Below are positions 24,763 to 32,842 of a DNA stretch of 64,000 nt, piece by piece. Numbering within the stretch: position 1 is the stretch's first letter; each line of letters starts with the position of its first letter. The notes beneath the pieces are model-generated. The model worked only from the letters and a program-made list of their open reading frames with translations. It did no database searches and was not told the origin of the DNA. Position numbers and translations under genes: made by a program. The stretch is from JACDAV01 sp964626755 (GTDB taxonomy: Bacteria > Chloroflexota > Limnocylindria > Limnocylindrales > CSP1-4), in assembly GCA_964626755.1 (NCBI GenBank), contig CAZVGO010000004.1, positions 186,001 to 250,000 of the forward strand, written 5' to 3'.

Positions 24763-25512
24763 ATGCGACACGACCAGATCGCTCTTCAGCTCTACACCGT
24801 GCGGCGGCTCGCGGCGGTCGACCTCCCGGGGACGCTCCGTGCCGTTGCCGCGGCGGGCTATCGGGCGGTCGAGATCGCGGGGTTGCCCCCGACCGATGCT
24901 GGCGACCTCGCGCGGTTGCTCCAGGAGGCGGGGCTGCGGGCCGTTGCCGCGCACGAGGGCATCGACGCCCTGCGCAGGAGCGTGGGCGCGATCATCGATC
25001 GGCTGGGCGAGCTCCCATGTCCGAGGCTGATCGTCCCCGGGATCCCGGAGGCGGATCGCCGGACGGCGGACGACGTGCGTCGCTTCGCGACCGAGCTCGG
25101 CGGGTACGGGCGACGCCTCGCCGAGCAGGGAATCCGCCTCGGCTATCACAACCACGCGTTCGAGTTCGAACCGCTCGACGGCACGACGGTCTGGGACGTC
25201 CTCCTCGCCGAGCTTCCAGCGGAGGTCGAGATCGAGCTGGACGTCTACTGGGCGGCCGTCGGCGGCCGCGATCCGGCGGCCGAGATCCGGGCCACGGCCC
25301 GCCGCGTCCGCCTTCTCCACATGAAGGACCGTGCACCCGGGCCGGAGCCGCACGACGCCCCGGCGGGGGAGGGGACGCTGCCATTCCCGGAGATCGTCGA
25401 GGCGGCCCGGGCGGCCGGGGTCGAGTGGTACATCGTCGAGCAAGACGAGCCACACGACGCGCTCGAGGACAGCGCGATGGCGCTTCGAAATCTGGAGTCT
25501 CTCGCGGTCTAG
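24763..25512 (+). CDS. sugar phosphate isomerase/epimerase (xylose isomerase-like TIM barrel)
   Basis: 249 residues from ATG 24763; an in-frame ATG at 24745 is also possible. AP-endonuclease-2/IolE-like barrel: IALQLYTVRR at the start, AAGYRAVEIAG, GIRLGYHNHAFEFEPL with metal-site histidines, EIELDVYWAAVGG, LLHMKD and EWYIVEQDEP. The typical partner of Gfo/Idh/MocA enzymes in sugar or inositol breakdown. The substrate cannot be told from sequence. Confidence 0.85.
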   Translation: MRHDQIALQLYTVRRLAAVDLPGTLRAVAAAGYRAVEIAGLPPTDAGDLARLLQEAGLRAVAAHEGIDALRRSVGAIIDRLGELPCPRLIVPGIPEADRRTADDVRRFATELGGYGRRLAEQGIRLGYHNHAFEFEPLDGTTVWDVLLAELPAEVEIELDVYWAAVGGRDPAAEIRATARRVRLLHMKDRAPGPEPHDAPAGEGTLPFPEIVEAARAAGVEWYIVEQDEPHDALEDSAMALRNLESLAV

Positions 25513-25536
25513 AGGGGAGCGTCTGGCGCGTCAAAT

Positions 25537-25554
25537 CGTTGCAAATGGGCAACG
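25537..25554 (+). promoter_or_regulatory. 18-bp palindrome, site B, before PQQ-like lipoproteins B and C
   Basis: CGTTGC-AAATGG-GCAACG, ending 38 bases before the ATG at 25593. Downstream spacing matches site A: six bases, then GTCAGAGTG, then a small palindrome CCTCTC-GCA-GAGAGG (25570-25584), which differs from that of site A by paired changes. Confidence 0.65.
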
Positions 25555-25592
25555 CGATGCGTCAGAGTGCCTCTCGCAGAGAGGGCCCGCGA

Positions 25593-27035
25593 ATGATCCG
25601 AAGCCTCGCCCCGACGCTGCTGTGCGTTGCATTGCTGGTTGGCTGTTCGGTCGCGCCATCGCCGTCGGCCCCAATCGCGTCATCGAGCCCCAGCCTCGGG
25701 CCATCGGGTGACATCTCGCCGCCATCGCGGACTCCAGATCCCACGGGTGGGTCGACCGCGTCGCTACCGCCTCTACCCGCATCGGCGAGTCTCCCGGTGC
25801 GCGGGTTGGCTCGAGCGACAATTGAGCGGGCCCAGATGGCCGCGGGGCCGGACGGGGGCCTGTACGTGTACGTTTCCACCGACAACCGTTCGGTCGTGGC
25901 GCTGCTCGATACGACTGGCGAGCCGCGGCCCGGTTGGCCGGTCGCCCTCGACGACCCTTTCTGCGAGCCCCCGGCTCCCGCGGCGGACGGCTCAATTCGC
26001 ATCGTCTGCGGGCAGGGCTACCCGGACAGCCCTGTCTACGCGTTCGCGCCGGACGGCCGTCCGCTCGCGGGGTGGCCAGTGAGGCTGCCGGGCGTCCAGG
26101 GCCCACGTGTCGTTGGCGACGACCTCTATGCGATGGGCTTCGTCCGCGGCATCGAGGAGCGGGTAACTGCGCTCCGGCTTGTGTCCGTGGCGCCCGATGG
26201 CAGCCTTCGGACGGGGAGGCCGTACGAGGTACCGGCCGTTGACGAGACGACCCAGGCGCTGATTGGCCCCGACGGGAAGGGGTATTTCCTCGATGTTCAA
26301 GAGGCTCCAGGTCCGCCGCTGGTCACGGAGATCACCGCGCTGGACATGGGCGGCGTTCGTGAGGGCTGGCTAATCCTGACGCAGGGAGGGCCGTCCGGCC
26401 TCGGTTTCGGTCCAGACGGACACATCTACATCACCCAAACCCAGGCGGGCGAGGGGCCCAGCCGCATCCTCGCCTTCGATCGCGAGGGCCGACCGCTGCC
26501 GATCGGGTCCGACGAGCTCCCCGTCGTCGCGACGAGTGCCTTTGCCGGAAACGGACCGTTAGCCGGGACTCCGCCCCCCTTGGTCGCCGACGACGGAACG
26601 ACCTTCCTGGTGAGCGAGGACCGTGGAACGACCGTGTACGGCATCGACCCGGTCGGGCAGGTGATGCCCGGCTGGCCTTACCGAGACGCGATTGGACTTC
26701 AATGGAGTCCCGACTCTGGCGGTGTGGGCGGCGGCACGTGGCGCTCGACCCCGGCGATCGGTCCCGGCAACGTCCTCTACCTGCTTCATCCGCCCCGGGC
26801 GAACAGGCTCGGCGGATCCATCGTCGCGATTGGGCCCGATGGCCGCGTCCGACCGGGCTGGCCGGTCGTACTCACGCGCGCCGGGTCGGTGTTCCAGTCG
26901 GTTGTGGTCGGTCCCGATGGCACCGCCCACGCGCTGGCCGTTGAGCCCGAGGTGGGCGGCGGGTACTCGGCGAGTATTCTCACCCTCGCTCCCGACAGCA
27001 CCGTGCTCTACACCACCACGATCATCGAGCCGTAG
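25593..27035 (+). CDS. secreted lipoprotein with PQQ-like beta-propeller, paralogue B
   Basis: 480 residues from ATG 25593. Signal with LLVGC (C18), then SVAPSPSAPIASSSPS, almost the same linker start as in paralogue A. Propeller turns include VVALLDTTGEPRPGWPV, FAPDGRPLAGWPV and IGPDGRVRPGWPVVLTRAG, ending DSTVLYTTTIIEP. The frame is open upstream through the isomerase end, but the signal peptide fixes the start. Paralogue C starts two bases after its stop, so the two are one transcript. Confidence 0.8.
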   Translation: MIRSLAPTLLCVALLVGCSVAPSPSAPIASSSPSLGPSGDISPPSRTPDPTGGSTASLPPLPASASLPVRGLARATIERAQMAAGPDGGLYVYVSTDNRSVVALLDTTGEPRPGWPVALDDPFCEPPAPAADGSIRIVCGQGYPDSPVYAFAPDGRPLAGWPVRLPGVQGPRVVGDDLYAMGFVRGIEERVTALRLVSVAPDGSLRTGRPYEVPAVDETTQALIGPDGKGYFLDVQEAPGPPLVTEITALDMGGVREGWLILTQGGPSGLGFGPDGHIYITQTQAGEGPSRILAFDREGRPLPIGSDELPVVATSAFAGNGPLAGTPPPLVADDGTTFLVSEDRGTTVYGIDPVGQVMPGWPYRDAIGLQWSPDSGGVGGGTWRSTPAIGPGNVLYLLHPPRANRLGGSIVAIGPDGRVRPGWPVVLTRAGSVFQSVVVGPDGTAHALAVEPEVGGGYSASILTLAPDSTVLYTTTIIEP

Positions 27036-27037
27036 GG

Positions 27038-28573
27038 GTGCTCAGGGTCCTCGGACGCTCGCTCCTCTGCTTGTCGGTCCTCGGCGGCTGTTCGGTCTTG
27101 CCTCCCTCGCCTTCGCCGCTGGCCTCGCCGAATCCGAGCCCGGGGTCATCGGCTGACAGCTCACCGCCCTCGGGGACCCCAGCTCCCACAGGGTCTCCGA
27201 ACGTCCTGGCGCCCCGTCCGCCGCCATCCATGTCGGCCACTCTCCCGGTCCGCGGGTCCGCACAGGAGGTAGGGGAGCAGATTCTGATGGCTCCTGGGCC
27301 GGACGGGGGCCTCTACGTCTCGATCCCAAGGCTCGATGGCTCGGTTCTGGTGCTCCTTGACCGGAGTGGGCGGCCGCGTCCGGGCTGGCCGATCGGGGTC
27401 AGCAACTCGATGTCGTGCGGGCTCCTGGGAGCCCTCGACGACGGCTCGGTCCGGGTCGTCTGCGATCTGCGGTGGGTCGACGGGAACATCACCACCTTCG
27501 CAATCGGTGCCTTCGCGTTCGATTCAGGGGGCGAGCTGATCGCGGGATGGCCGATCATTCTCGACGACTACGGCGTAGACGGCCTCTTCACGGGCCGCGT
27601 CATCGGCGACGAGTTGACGCTCTACCTGGACGACTACTTCGAAGGCGCTATCGATGAGGGCGAACCGGGCGGATACCGCTGGCTCCTGACGGTTGCGGCC
27701 GATGGAACGGTCCGCGACGGAGCCCCGCTTCTGTACGGGCTGGGCCATAGCGGCTACGACACCTGGGCCATCGGGCCGGACGGGGTGGCTTACGGGACCG
27801 AACGGCACTTCACCTTTCCAGTGGCCGGGACGACATCGGAGCTGACGGCAGTGGGTCCCGCAGGGGTCCCCGGCGGCTTCCCGGTCGCAATCGACGGCAT
27901 CGCCTCCGGGCCCGCATTTGACGCAGCCGGCCGGATCCATCTGACCGTCGGGTCCCCGATCACGCCTGGCGCCCGGACGTTCGTCTTCGACGCCGAGGGG
28001 CGGGCCATCGGCGCGGGCTCGGGCGATCTGGACATGACAGCGACGAGCGATTGGACTGGAGCGGGAGGCGTCCAACCCGCGGTCCCCCTCGTCGCCGCCG
28101 ATGGGACGAGCTTCGTGATCGACGCGGCCGGCGACCCCAACGGCGGCGCGACAGGCGCCACGACCGTCGCGGCCCTCAGCCCTTCGGGCGAGGTCATGGC
28201 CGGGTGGCCATACCGATCCGCCGTCGGCCTCGAGTTCACTGGCTTCTGCGGCGAGGGGGCCGTCGGATGCGGCTTCACCCGCGCCGCATCGGCGGTCGGT
28301 CCCGACAACGTCCTCTACCTCCTCCACCAAGCCGCAAACTCCTCCGTCGGGGGAAGCGTCGTCGCGCTCGGCCAGAACGGCCGCGTGGTCGCCGGTTGGC
28401 CTGTGGGCCTCCGGCGCTCAGGCGCGGAGTTCTGGTCGGTCGTCGTCGCCTCCGACGGGACCGCCTATGCGCTCGCGATCGAGCCCGAGGGGGGCGACAC
28501 CTTCTCAGCGAGCATTCTCGCCCTCGCTCGCGACAGCACCGTGCTCTACACCACCACGATCATCGAGCCCTGA
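27038..28573 (+). CDS. secreted lipoprotein with PQQ-like beta-propeller, paralogue C
   Basis: 511 residues from a GTG two bases after the stop of paralogue B, so translation is probably coupled. Lipoprotein signal VLGGC (C18), Ser/Pro linker, RGSAQEVGEQILMAPGPDGG, GSVLVLLDRSGRPRPGWPI, and the family end DSTVLYTTTIIEP. It has several extra loops compared with B. The membrane-protein paralogue follows after 15 bases, repeating the A arrangement. Confidence 0.8.
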   Translation: MLRVLGRSLLCLSVLGGCSVLPPSPSPLASPNPSPGSSADSSPPSGTPAPTGSPNVLAPRPPPSMSATLPVRGSAQEVGEQILMAPGPDGGLYVSIPRLDGSVLVLLDRSGRPRPGWPIGVSNSMSCGLLGALDDGSVRVVCDLRWVDGNITTFAIGAFAFDSGGELIAGWPIILDDYGVDGLFTGRVIGDELTLYLDDYFEGAIDEGEPGGYRWLLTVAADGTVRDGAPLLYGLGHSGYDTWAIGPDGVAYGTERHFTFPVAGTTSELTAVGPAGVPGGFPVAIDGIASGPAFDAAGRIHLTVGSPITPGARTFVFDAEGRAIGAGSGDLDMTATSDWTGAGGVQPAVPLVAADGTSFVIDAAGDPNGGATGATTVAALSPSGEVMAGWPYRSAVGLEFTGFCGEGAVGCGFTRAASAVGPDNVLYLLHQAANSSVGGSVVALGQNGRVVAGWPVGLRRSGAEFWSVVVASDGTAYALAIEPEGGDTFSASILALARDSTVLYTTTIIEP

Positions 28574-28588
28574 TCGAGAGGGTGTGAC

Positions 28589-29092
28589 ATGAGCACGCGA
28601 GGCACCATCACGCGGGCGGCTCTCGCCGTGGCGCTGGGCCTGCTGGCGGGGGCCTTCATCTGGGTCGCGGTAACCCAGTCGACGAGCGGTCGGTCCGGCA
28701 CGGTACCCAGCCTCGTGCTGGCCGTCCTGCCGGTGGTGGCGGCCTGGCTCCTCTTCAGACGTCCCGCAGTCGGAGCGACGCTGGGCGTCGTGGCAGCGGT
28801 GCTCGGGGCAGGCGTCGCGTTCGTGCTGAATTTCTGCCTGTGTCCGATGCCACCACTCGGCCCGGAGTTCGTCGCCCTCTATGTCGCCGCGGGAGTTGTC
28901 TTCGTGCTCGCTCTGCTCCAACTCGTGACACTCGGCATGGGCTGGTTCGCGCTCGCGATCCTGGTCGCCCTCCTGGCGATCTCGGGCACCGTGGGTATCG
29001 TCGTTGGGGGGCTTCTCCTGGCGGCGACCGTCGCCTTGCGGATCCTCAGGCGACGTCGGTCGGAGAGCGAAGCGCGAGCGAACGGAATGTGA
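28589..29092 (+). CDS. multi-span membrane protein paired with lipoprotein C
   Basis: 167 residues, about five hydrophobic helices, paralogous to 23106-23669 (GTITRAALAVALGLLAG, LLFRRPAVGATLGVVAAV, then the cysteine pair in NFCLCPMPPLG). It lacks the Thr/Pro tail and ends in a basic cytoplasmic stretch RILRRRRSESEAR. The repeated pairing with a PQQ-like lipoprotein suggests the two proteins act together at the membrane. No known domain. Confidence 0.75.
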   Translation: MSTRGTITRAALAVALGLLAGAFIWVAVTQSTSGRSGTVPSLVLAVLPVVAAWLLFRRPAVGATLGVVAAVLGAGVAFVLNFCLCPMPPLGPEFVALYVAAGVVFVLALLQLVTLGMGWFALAILVALLAISGTVGIVVGGLLLAATVALRILRRRRSESEARANGM

Positions 29093-29114
29093 TGCTCCCT
29101 CGCCCGGCCGGGGC

Positions 29115-30269
29115 CTATCGCTGCGGCGGGGTGTAGAGCAGGGCGGAGGCTACAGCGGCCCCACCCGCGACGAGCACCCGGCCATCCGGTAGCAGCGTGG
29201 CGCTTTGGCCTTGACGCGGCGCAGCCAGCGTCGCAGTGGCGATCCAGGACCCCCTCACGGGGTCGTAGAGCTCGGCGGTCGTCCCGTCCTCAGGCTCGAG
29301 GAAGTTGCCACCAAGCACCAGCACCCTGCCGTCGGCCAGGCGGGTGGCGCTGTGATAGATGCGGCCTGCCGCCATGCTCCCGGTCGTGACCCAGATCCCG
29401 GTCGCAGGATCTCGTCGCTCGGCGGAGGCCAGCGACGTATCGGTCCCGATCGTGTGGCCGCCCGTCACCAACACGCTGCCATCGAGCAGCAACGTGGCCG
29501 TATGTTGGCCGCGGCCCGTGACCATCGGCCAGGTGGCCGTCCACAGGCCGCTGCCCGGGTCGAACAGCGCGGCCGCCTGACCGGTGTCGCCGCCACCCAC
29601 CACGAGCACCTTGCCATCGGGGAGCAGCGTGGCTGGCTGAGCTTCTGTGCCGTCCACCATGCGACCGGTGGCGGTCCAGGAGCCGGTGCCGGGGTCGTAC
29701 AGCTCCGCGGACGGCCCGGTAAATGCGGCGCCCGTCACGAGCAGCTTGCCGTCGGCCAGCAGTGTCGCCGTATGGCTGTAGCTGGCCTCCAGCATCTCCC
29801 CGGTTTCGGTCCAAGAACCGGTGCCGTGGTCGTACATCGCGGCGAATGCCGAGGGAGGCTCATCGATGACGCCGCTGGCGCCGCCGGTCACGAGCACCCT
29901 GCCGTCGGCCAGCAGGGTCGCCGTGTGGCCCCAGCTGGCCCCGGGCAGGCTTCCGGTCGCGGTCCAGGACGCGGTGCTCGGGTCGTACAGCTCGGCCGTG
30001 TCGACCGGTTCGATCGTGTCGGCGATCATGCCGCCAGCCACGAGGACCTTGCCATCGGGCAGCAGGGTTGCCGTGTGGCCCGAGCGCGGTGTGATCATGT
30101 CCCCCGTCTGCGTCCACGGCGGCGCCTCGGCGTCGTCCGTCGGTCCGGGCGGTGATGGCACCGTCGGGATCGCGCTCGGGCTCGGGGCCGTCGCGCAGGC
30201 GACGAGGAGCATCCCGGCGGCGATCGTCGTCACGGTTCTCGACGGAGATGAGCGAATCCATTGCGGCAT
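29115..30269 (-). CDS. secreted lipoprotein with seven-bladed Kelch-type propeller, 1
   Basis: 384 residues from ATG 30269, which follows AGGAG by 8 bases; a GTG at 30278 overlaps that site and is less likely. Signal ends LLVAC (C25). Seven Kelch-like repeats, each with H-T/S-A-T-L-L-x-D-G-x-V-L-V-x-G-G and AELYDPxTGSWxxTG. Fourth and last gene of a minus-strand operon. The mature protein should be anchored to the membrane outside. Partner and ligand unknown. Confidence 0.82.
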   Translation of the reverse strand: MPQWIRSSPSRTVTTIAAGMLLVACATAPSPSAIPTVPSPPGPTDDAEAPPWTQTGDMITPRSGHTATLLPDGKVLVAGGMIADTIEPVDTAELYDPSTASWTATGSLPGASWGHTATLLADGRVLVTGGASGVIDEPPSAFAAMYDHGTGSWTETGEMLEASYSHTATLLADGKLLVTGAAFTGPSAELYDPGTGSWTATGRMVDGTEAQPATLLPDGKVLVVGGGDTGQAAALFDPGSGLWTATWPMVTGRGQHTATLLLDGSVLVTGGHTIGTDTSLASAERRDPATGIWVTTGSMAAGRIYHSATRLADGRVLVLGGNFLEPEDGTTAELYDPVRGSWIATATLAAPRQGQSATLLPDGRVLVAGGAAVASALLYTPPQR

Positions 30270-30280
30270 GGCGCCCACTC

Positions 30281-31570
30281 CTATCGCTTCGGGGTGTACT
30301 GCTCGGCCGAGGCTGGCGCACTACGATCGCCGCCCCCAGCCACCAGGACCGTGCCATCAGCCAGCAGCGTCGCGGTGTGGCCGGAGCGAGCCGTGCTCAT
30401 GCTCGGGATGGCGGCCCATTGCCCGGTGCTCGGGTCGTATACCTCGGAGGAGAAGAGCAAGCTGGGTTCGACGCCGGCAATCCGAGCCGCCTCGGAGTTC
30501 GAGCCGCCGGCTACGAGCACTGTGCCGTCGGCCAGCAGGGTCGCCGTGTGGCCGAGACGCGCTACGGCCAGGTTTCCGGTGGCAGTCCATCGTCCGCTTC
30601 CTGGGTCGTACAACTCGGCAGTGGCCAGCCCATCGTCGTTGTAGCCATCCACCACGAGCGCTCTGCTATCGGAAAGCAGGGTCGCCGCATGGAGGAAGCC
30701 GGCCTCGAGCATGGTCCCGGTCGCGGTCCATCTTCCGCTGTTGGGGTCGTACAGCTCGGAGGAGTCAAACAGTTCCGGCTCGCTACCAGCGCCGTGGCCG
30801 CCCGCCACAAGCATCTTGCCGTCGGACAGCAGCGTCGCCATGTGGCCGACACGGCCCGTGGCCGTGCTTCCCGTGGTGGTCCATCGCCCGGTGCTCGGGT
30901 CGTACAGCTCGGCGGTGGCGACCGGACTGGGACCAATGCTGACGCCCACGACCAGCAGCTTGCCGCTGGGCAGGAGGGTCGCGGAGTGGCCGAAGCGGGC
31001 ATCGTCCATCGGTGCGGCGGCCGTCCATTGGCCGCTGGCAGGGTCGTAAAGCTCGGCGGTTGCGCTATAGGCCGGCCCTTCTTCCCCGGCTTCCTCGCCG
31101 CCGCCGCCCACAACGAGAACCCTGCCGTCGGGCAGCAACGTCGCCGTGTGCCCCTGGCGGGCCGTAGCCATGGTCCCGGTGCCGGTCCAGCGCCCGCTGC
31201 TCCGGTCGAATAGCTCGGCGGACGCCAGCGGGTGAGGAAAGCCTTGGGCGTTCAGGGCTGCCTCACGGTCGTAGCCGCCCGCCACGAGCACCCTGCCGTC
31301 GGCGAGCAAGGTCGCGGTGTGGCCCACGCGAGCCTGCGCCATATTCGCGGTGGCGGTCCACCTGGGCGTTCCGCTATCGGCCGGAGTCGCGGTGGGAGTT
31401 GCAGACGTGGCCGTGGGAGCCAGGGATGCCGAAGGCAGCGCCCGCAGACGGGGCGACGAGGCAATCGTGATCGGGGCGGGGCTCGGGGCCGACGCGCAGG
31501 CAGCGACGATAAGCCCGACGGAGATCGTCGTCACGATTCTCGACGGTGATGAGCGCACCCAATGTCGCAC
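30281..31570 (-). CDS. secreted lipoprotein with seven-bladed Kelch-type propeller, 2
   Basis: 429 residues from GTG 31570, placed 7 bases after AGGAG that overlaps the upstream stop (TAGGAG). The longer frame to 31666 overlaps the previous gene and is rejected. The signal RSSPSRIVTTISVGLIVAAC (C25) is nearly identical to that of Kelch lipoprotein 1. Seven repeats (VGHTATLLADGRVLVAGG type) make one full propeller. The stop is again TAGGAG, serving the next gene. Confidence 0.82.
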   Translation of the reverse strand: MRHWVRSSPSRIVTTISVGLIVAACASAPSPAPITIASSPRLRALPSASLAPTATSATPTATPADSGTPRWTATANMAQARVGHTATLLADGRVLVAGGYDREAALNAQGFPHPLASAELFDRSSGRWTGTGTMATARQGHTATLLPDGRVLVVGGGGEEAGEEGPAYSATAELYDPASGQWTAAAPMDDARFGHSATLLPSGKLLVVGVSIGPSPVATAELYDPSTGRWTTTGSTATGRVGHMATLLSDGKMLVAGGHGAGSEPELFDSSELYDPNSGRWTATGTMLEAGFLHAATLLSDSRALVVDGYNDDGLATAELYDPGSGRWTATGNLAVARLGHTATLLADGTVLVAGGSNSEAARIAGVEPSLLFSSEVYDPSTGQWAAIPSMSTARSGHTATLLADGTVLVAGGGDRSAPASAEQYTPKR

Positions 31571-31580
31571 GGGTCGACTC

Positions 31581-32840
31581 CTATTGCCTCGGCGAGCCGA
31601 AGAGCTCGGCGGAGGCCAACCAAGCGACATCCAATTGGTCGACATTGCCGTCGAAGCCGCCCGCAACGAGCACCATGCCGTCGGGCAGGAGTGTGGCCGA
31701 GTGACCGACGCGGCCCTTCTCCTTCCTCACGGTGGCGGTCCATCGCCCGATGTTCGGGTCGTACAACTCGGCGGACCGCGCCATGAGGTCGCCGCCCGTC
31801 ACGAGGACCGTGCCATCGAGTCGAAGCGTGGCCGTGTAACCGTGGCGGGCCGCGATCATCTCGCCGGTGGCCCTCCAGGATCGGCTCCCAGGGTCGTAAA
31901 GCTCGGCATGGGCAAGGAGCTCACTGTCGCCGCTATTGATGCGGCCGCCGCCGGCGACGAGCACCCTGCCATCCGACAGCAGCGTTGCCGTGTGACCTTC
32001 GCGGCCCTTGACCATCCGCCCGGTGGCGATCCACGATCCGTTGGCGGGGTCGTACAGCTCGGCGGAGAGCGGCAGGTCACTGTCGGCGTAGATCCCTGCC
32101 ACAAGCACCATGCCCCCGGGCAACAGTGTCGCGGTGTGGCCGACACGGGCCTCCATCATCGCCACGGTGGCCGTCCACGACCCGCTCCTGGGGTCGTATA
32201 GCTCGGCCGCGGCCAGCGCATCACCGGTCGAGCTATCTGCCGTGCACTCGCAATGGTTGTAACCGCCCGCTGCGAGGACCCTTCCATCGGGGAGCAGGGT
32301 CGCCGTATGGCCGAAGCGGGGCGTGACCATCTTCCCGGTAGCGGTCCACGACCCGCTGGCAGGGTCGTACAGCTCGGCGGAGATCACTGAGTCGCCGATG
32401 TCGCCGCCTGCCACGAGGACCCTGCCGTCGGGCAGCAGCGTCGCCGTGGGACCCATACGGAACTTGACCATCGGGCCGGTGACGGCCCACGACCCACTGT
32501 CGGGGTCGTACAGCTCGGCCGAAATCGCCATGCCCTCGTTGACGCCGCCCGCGACGAGCACTCGGCCATCAAGCAGCAGCGTCGCTGTGTGGGAGCCGCG
32601 AGGTGTGGCCATGCTCCCGGTCGCGCTCCACGTCAGAATCCTGGTGTCGACCGGCGTCGCCGCTGGGATCAGAGATGGGGTTGGGATTGGAGGCACGGAT
32701 ACCGGCGACGGCGCCGCTGGTATGGACGATGACGGCGTCGCGGTCGCGGAAGGGGTCGGGGAGGCGGCCGGGGCTGTGCAGGCAATGACAACGAGGCCGA
32801 CCACGATCGTCGTTGGCGCCCGCCAGCGGGAGGAGCTCAT
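31581..32840 (-). CDS. secreted lipoprotein with seven-bladed Kelch-type propeller, 3
   Basis: 419 residues from ATG 32840, two bases after the stop of the RCC1 lipoprotein. Signal MSSSRWRAPTTIVVGLVVIAC (C21 lipidated) aligns without gaps with those of the RCC1 proteins rather than with Kelch 1 and 2. Seven repeats with HTATLLPDGRVLVAGG-like cores and AELYDPxSGSWxATG. Second gene of the minus-strand operon. Function unknown. Confidence 0.82.
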   Translation of the reverse strand: MSSSRWRAPTTIVVGLVVIACTAPAASPTPSATATPSSSIPAAPSPVSVPPIPTPSLIPAATPVDTRILTWSATGSMATPRGSHTATLLLDGRVLVAGGVNEGMAISAELYDPDSGSWAVTGPMVKFRMGPTATLLPDGRVLVAGGDIGDSVISAELYDPASGSWTATGKMVTPRFGHTATLLPDGRVLAAGGYNHCECTADSSTGDALAAAELYDPRSGSWTATVAMMEARVGHTATLLPGGMVLVAGIYADSDLPLSAELYDPANGSWIATGRMVKGREGHTATLLSDGRVLVAGGGRINSGDSELLAHAELYDPGSRSWRATGEMIAARHGYTATLRLDGTVLVTGGDLMARSAELYDPNIGRWTATVRKEKGRVGHSATLLPDGMVLVAGGFDGNVDQLDVAWLASAELFGSPRQ

Positions 32841-32842
32841 CG

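Noticed and set aside
31571..31666. Longer N-terminus for Kelch lipoprotein 2
   Set aside because: It overlaps the upstream Kelch gene; the AGGAG and signal peptide place the start at the GTG at 31570.
29115..32840. Regularly spaced repeats suggesting a CRISPR-like or tandem-repeat array
   Set aside because: The repeats are in frame and encode Kelch propeller blades of 50-60 residues; they are not identical and have no spacers.
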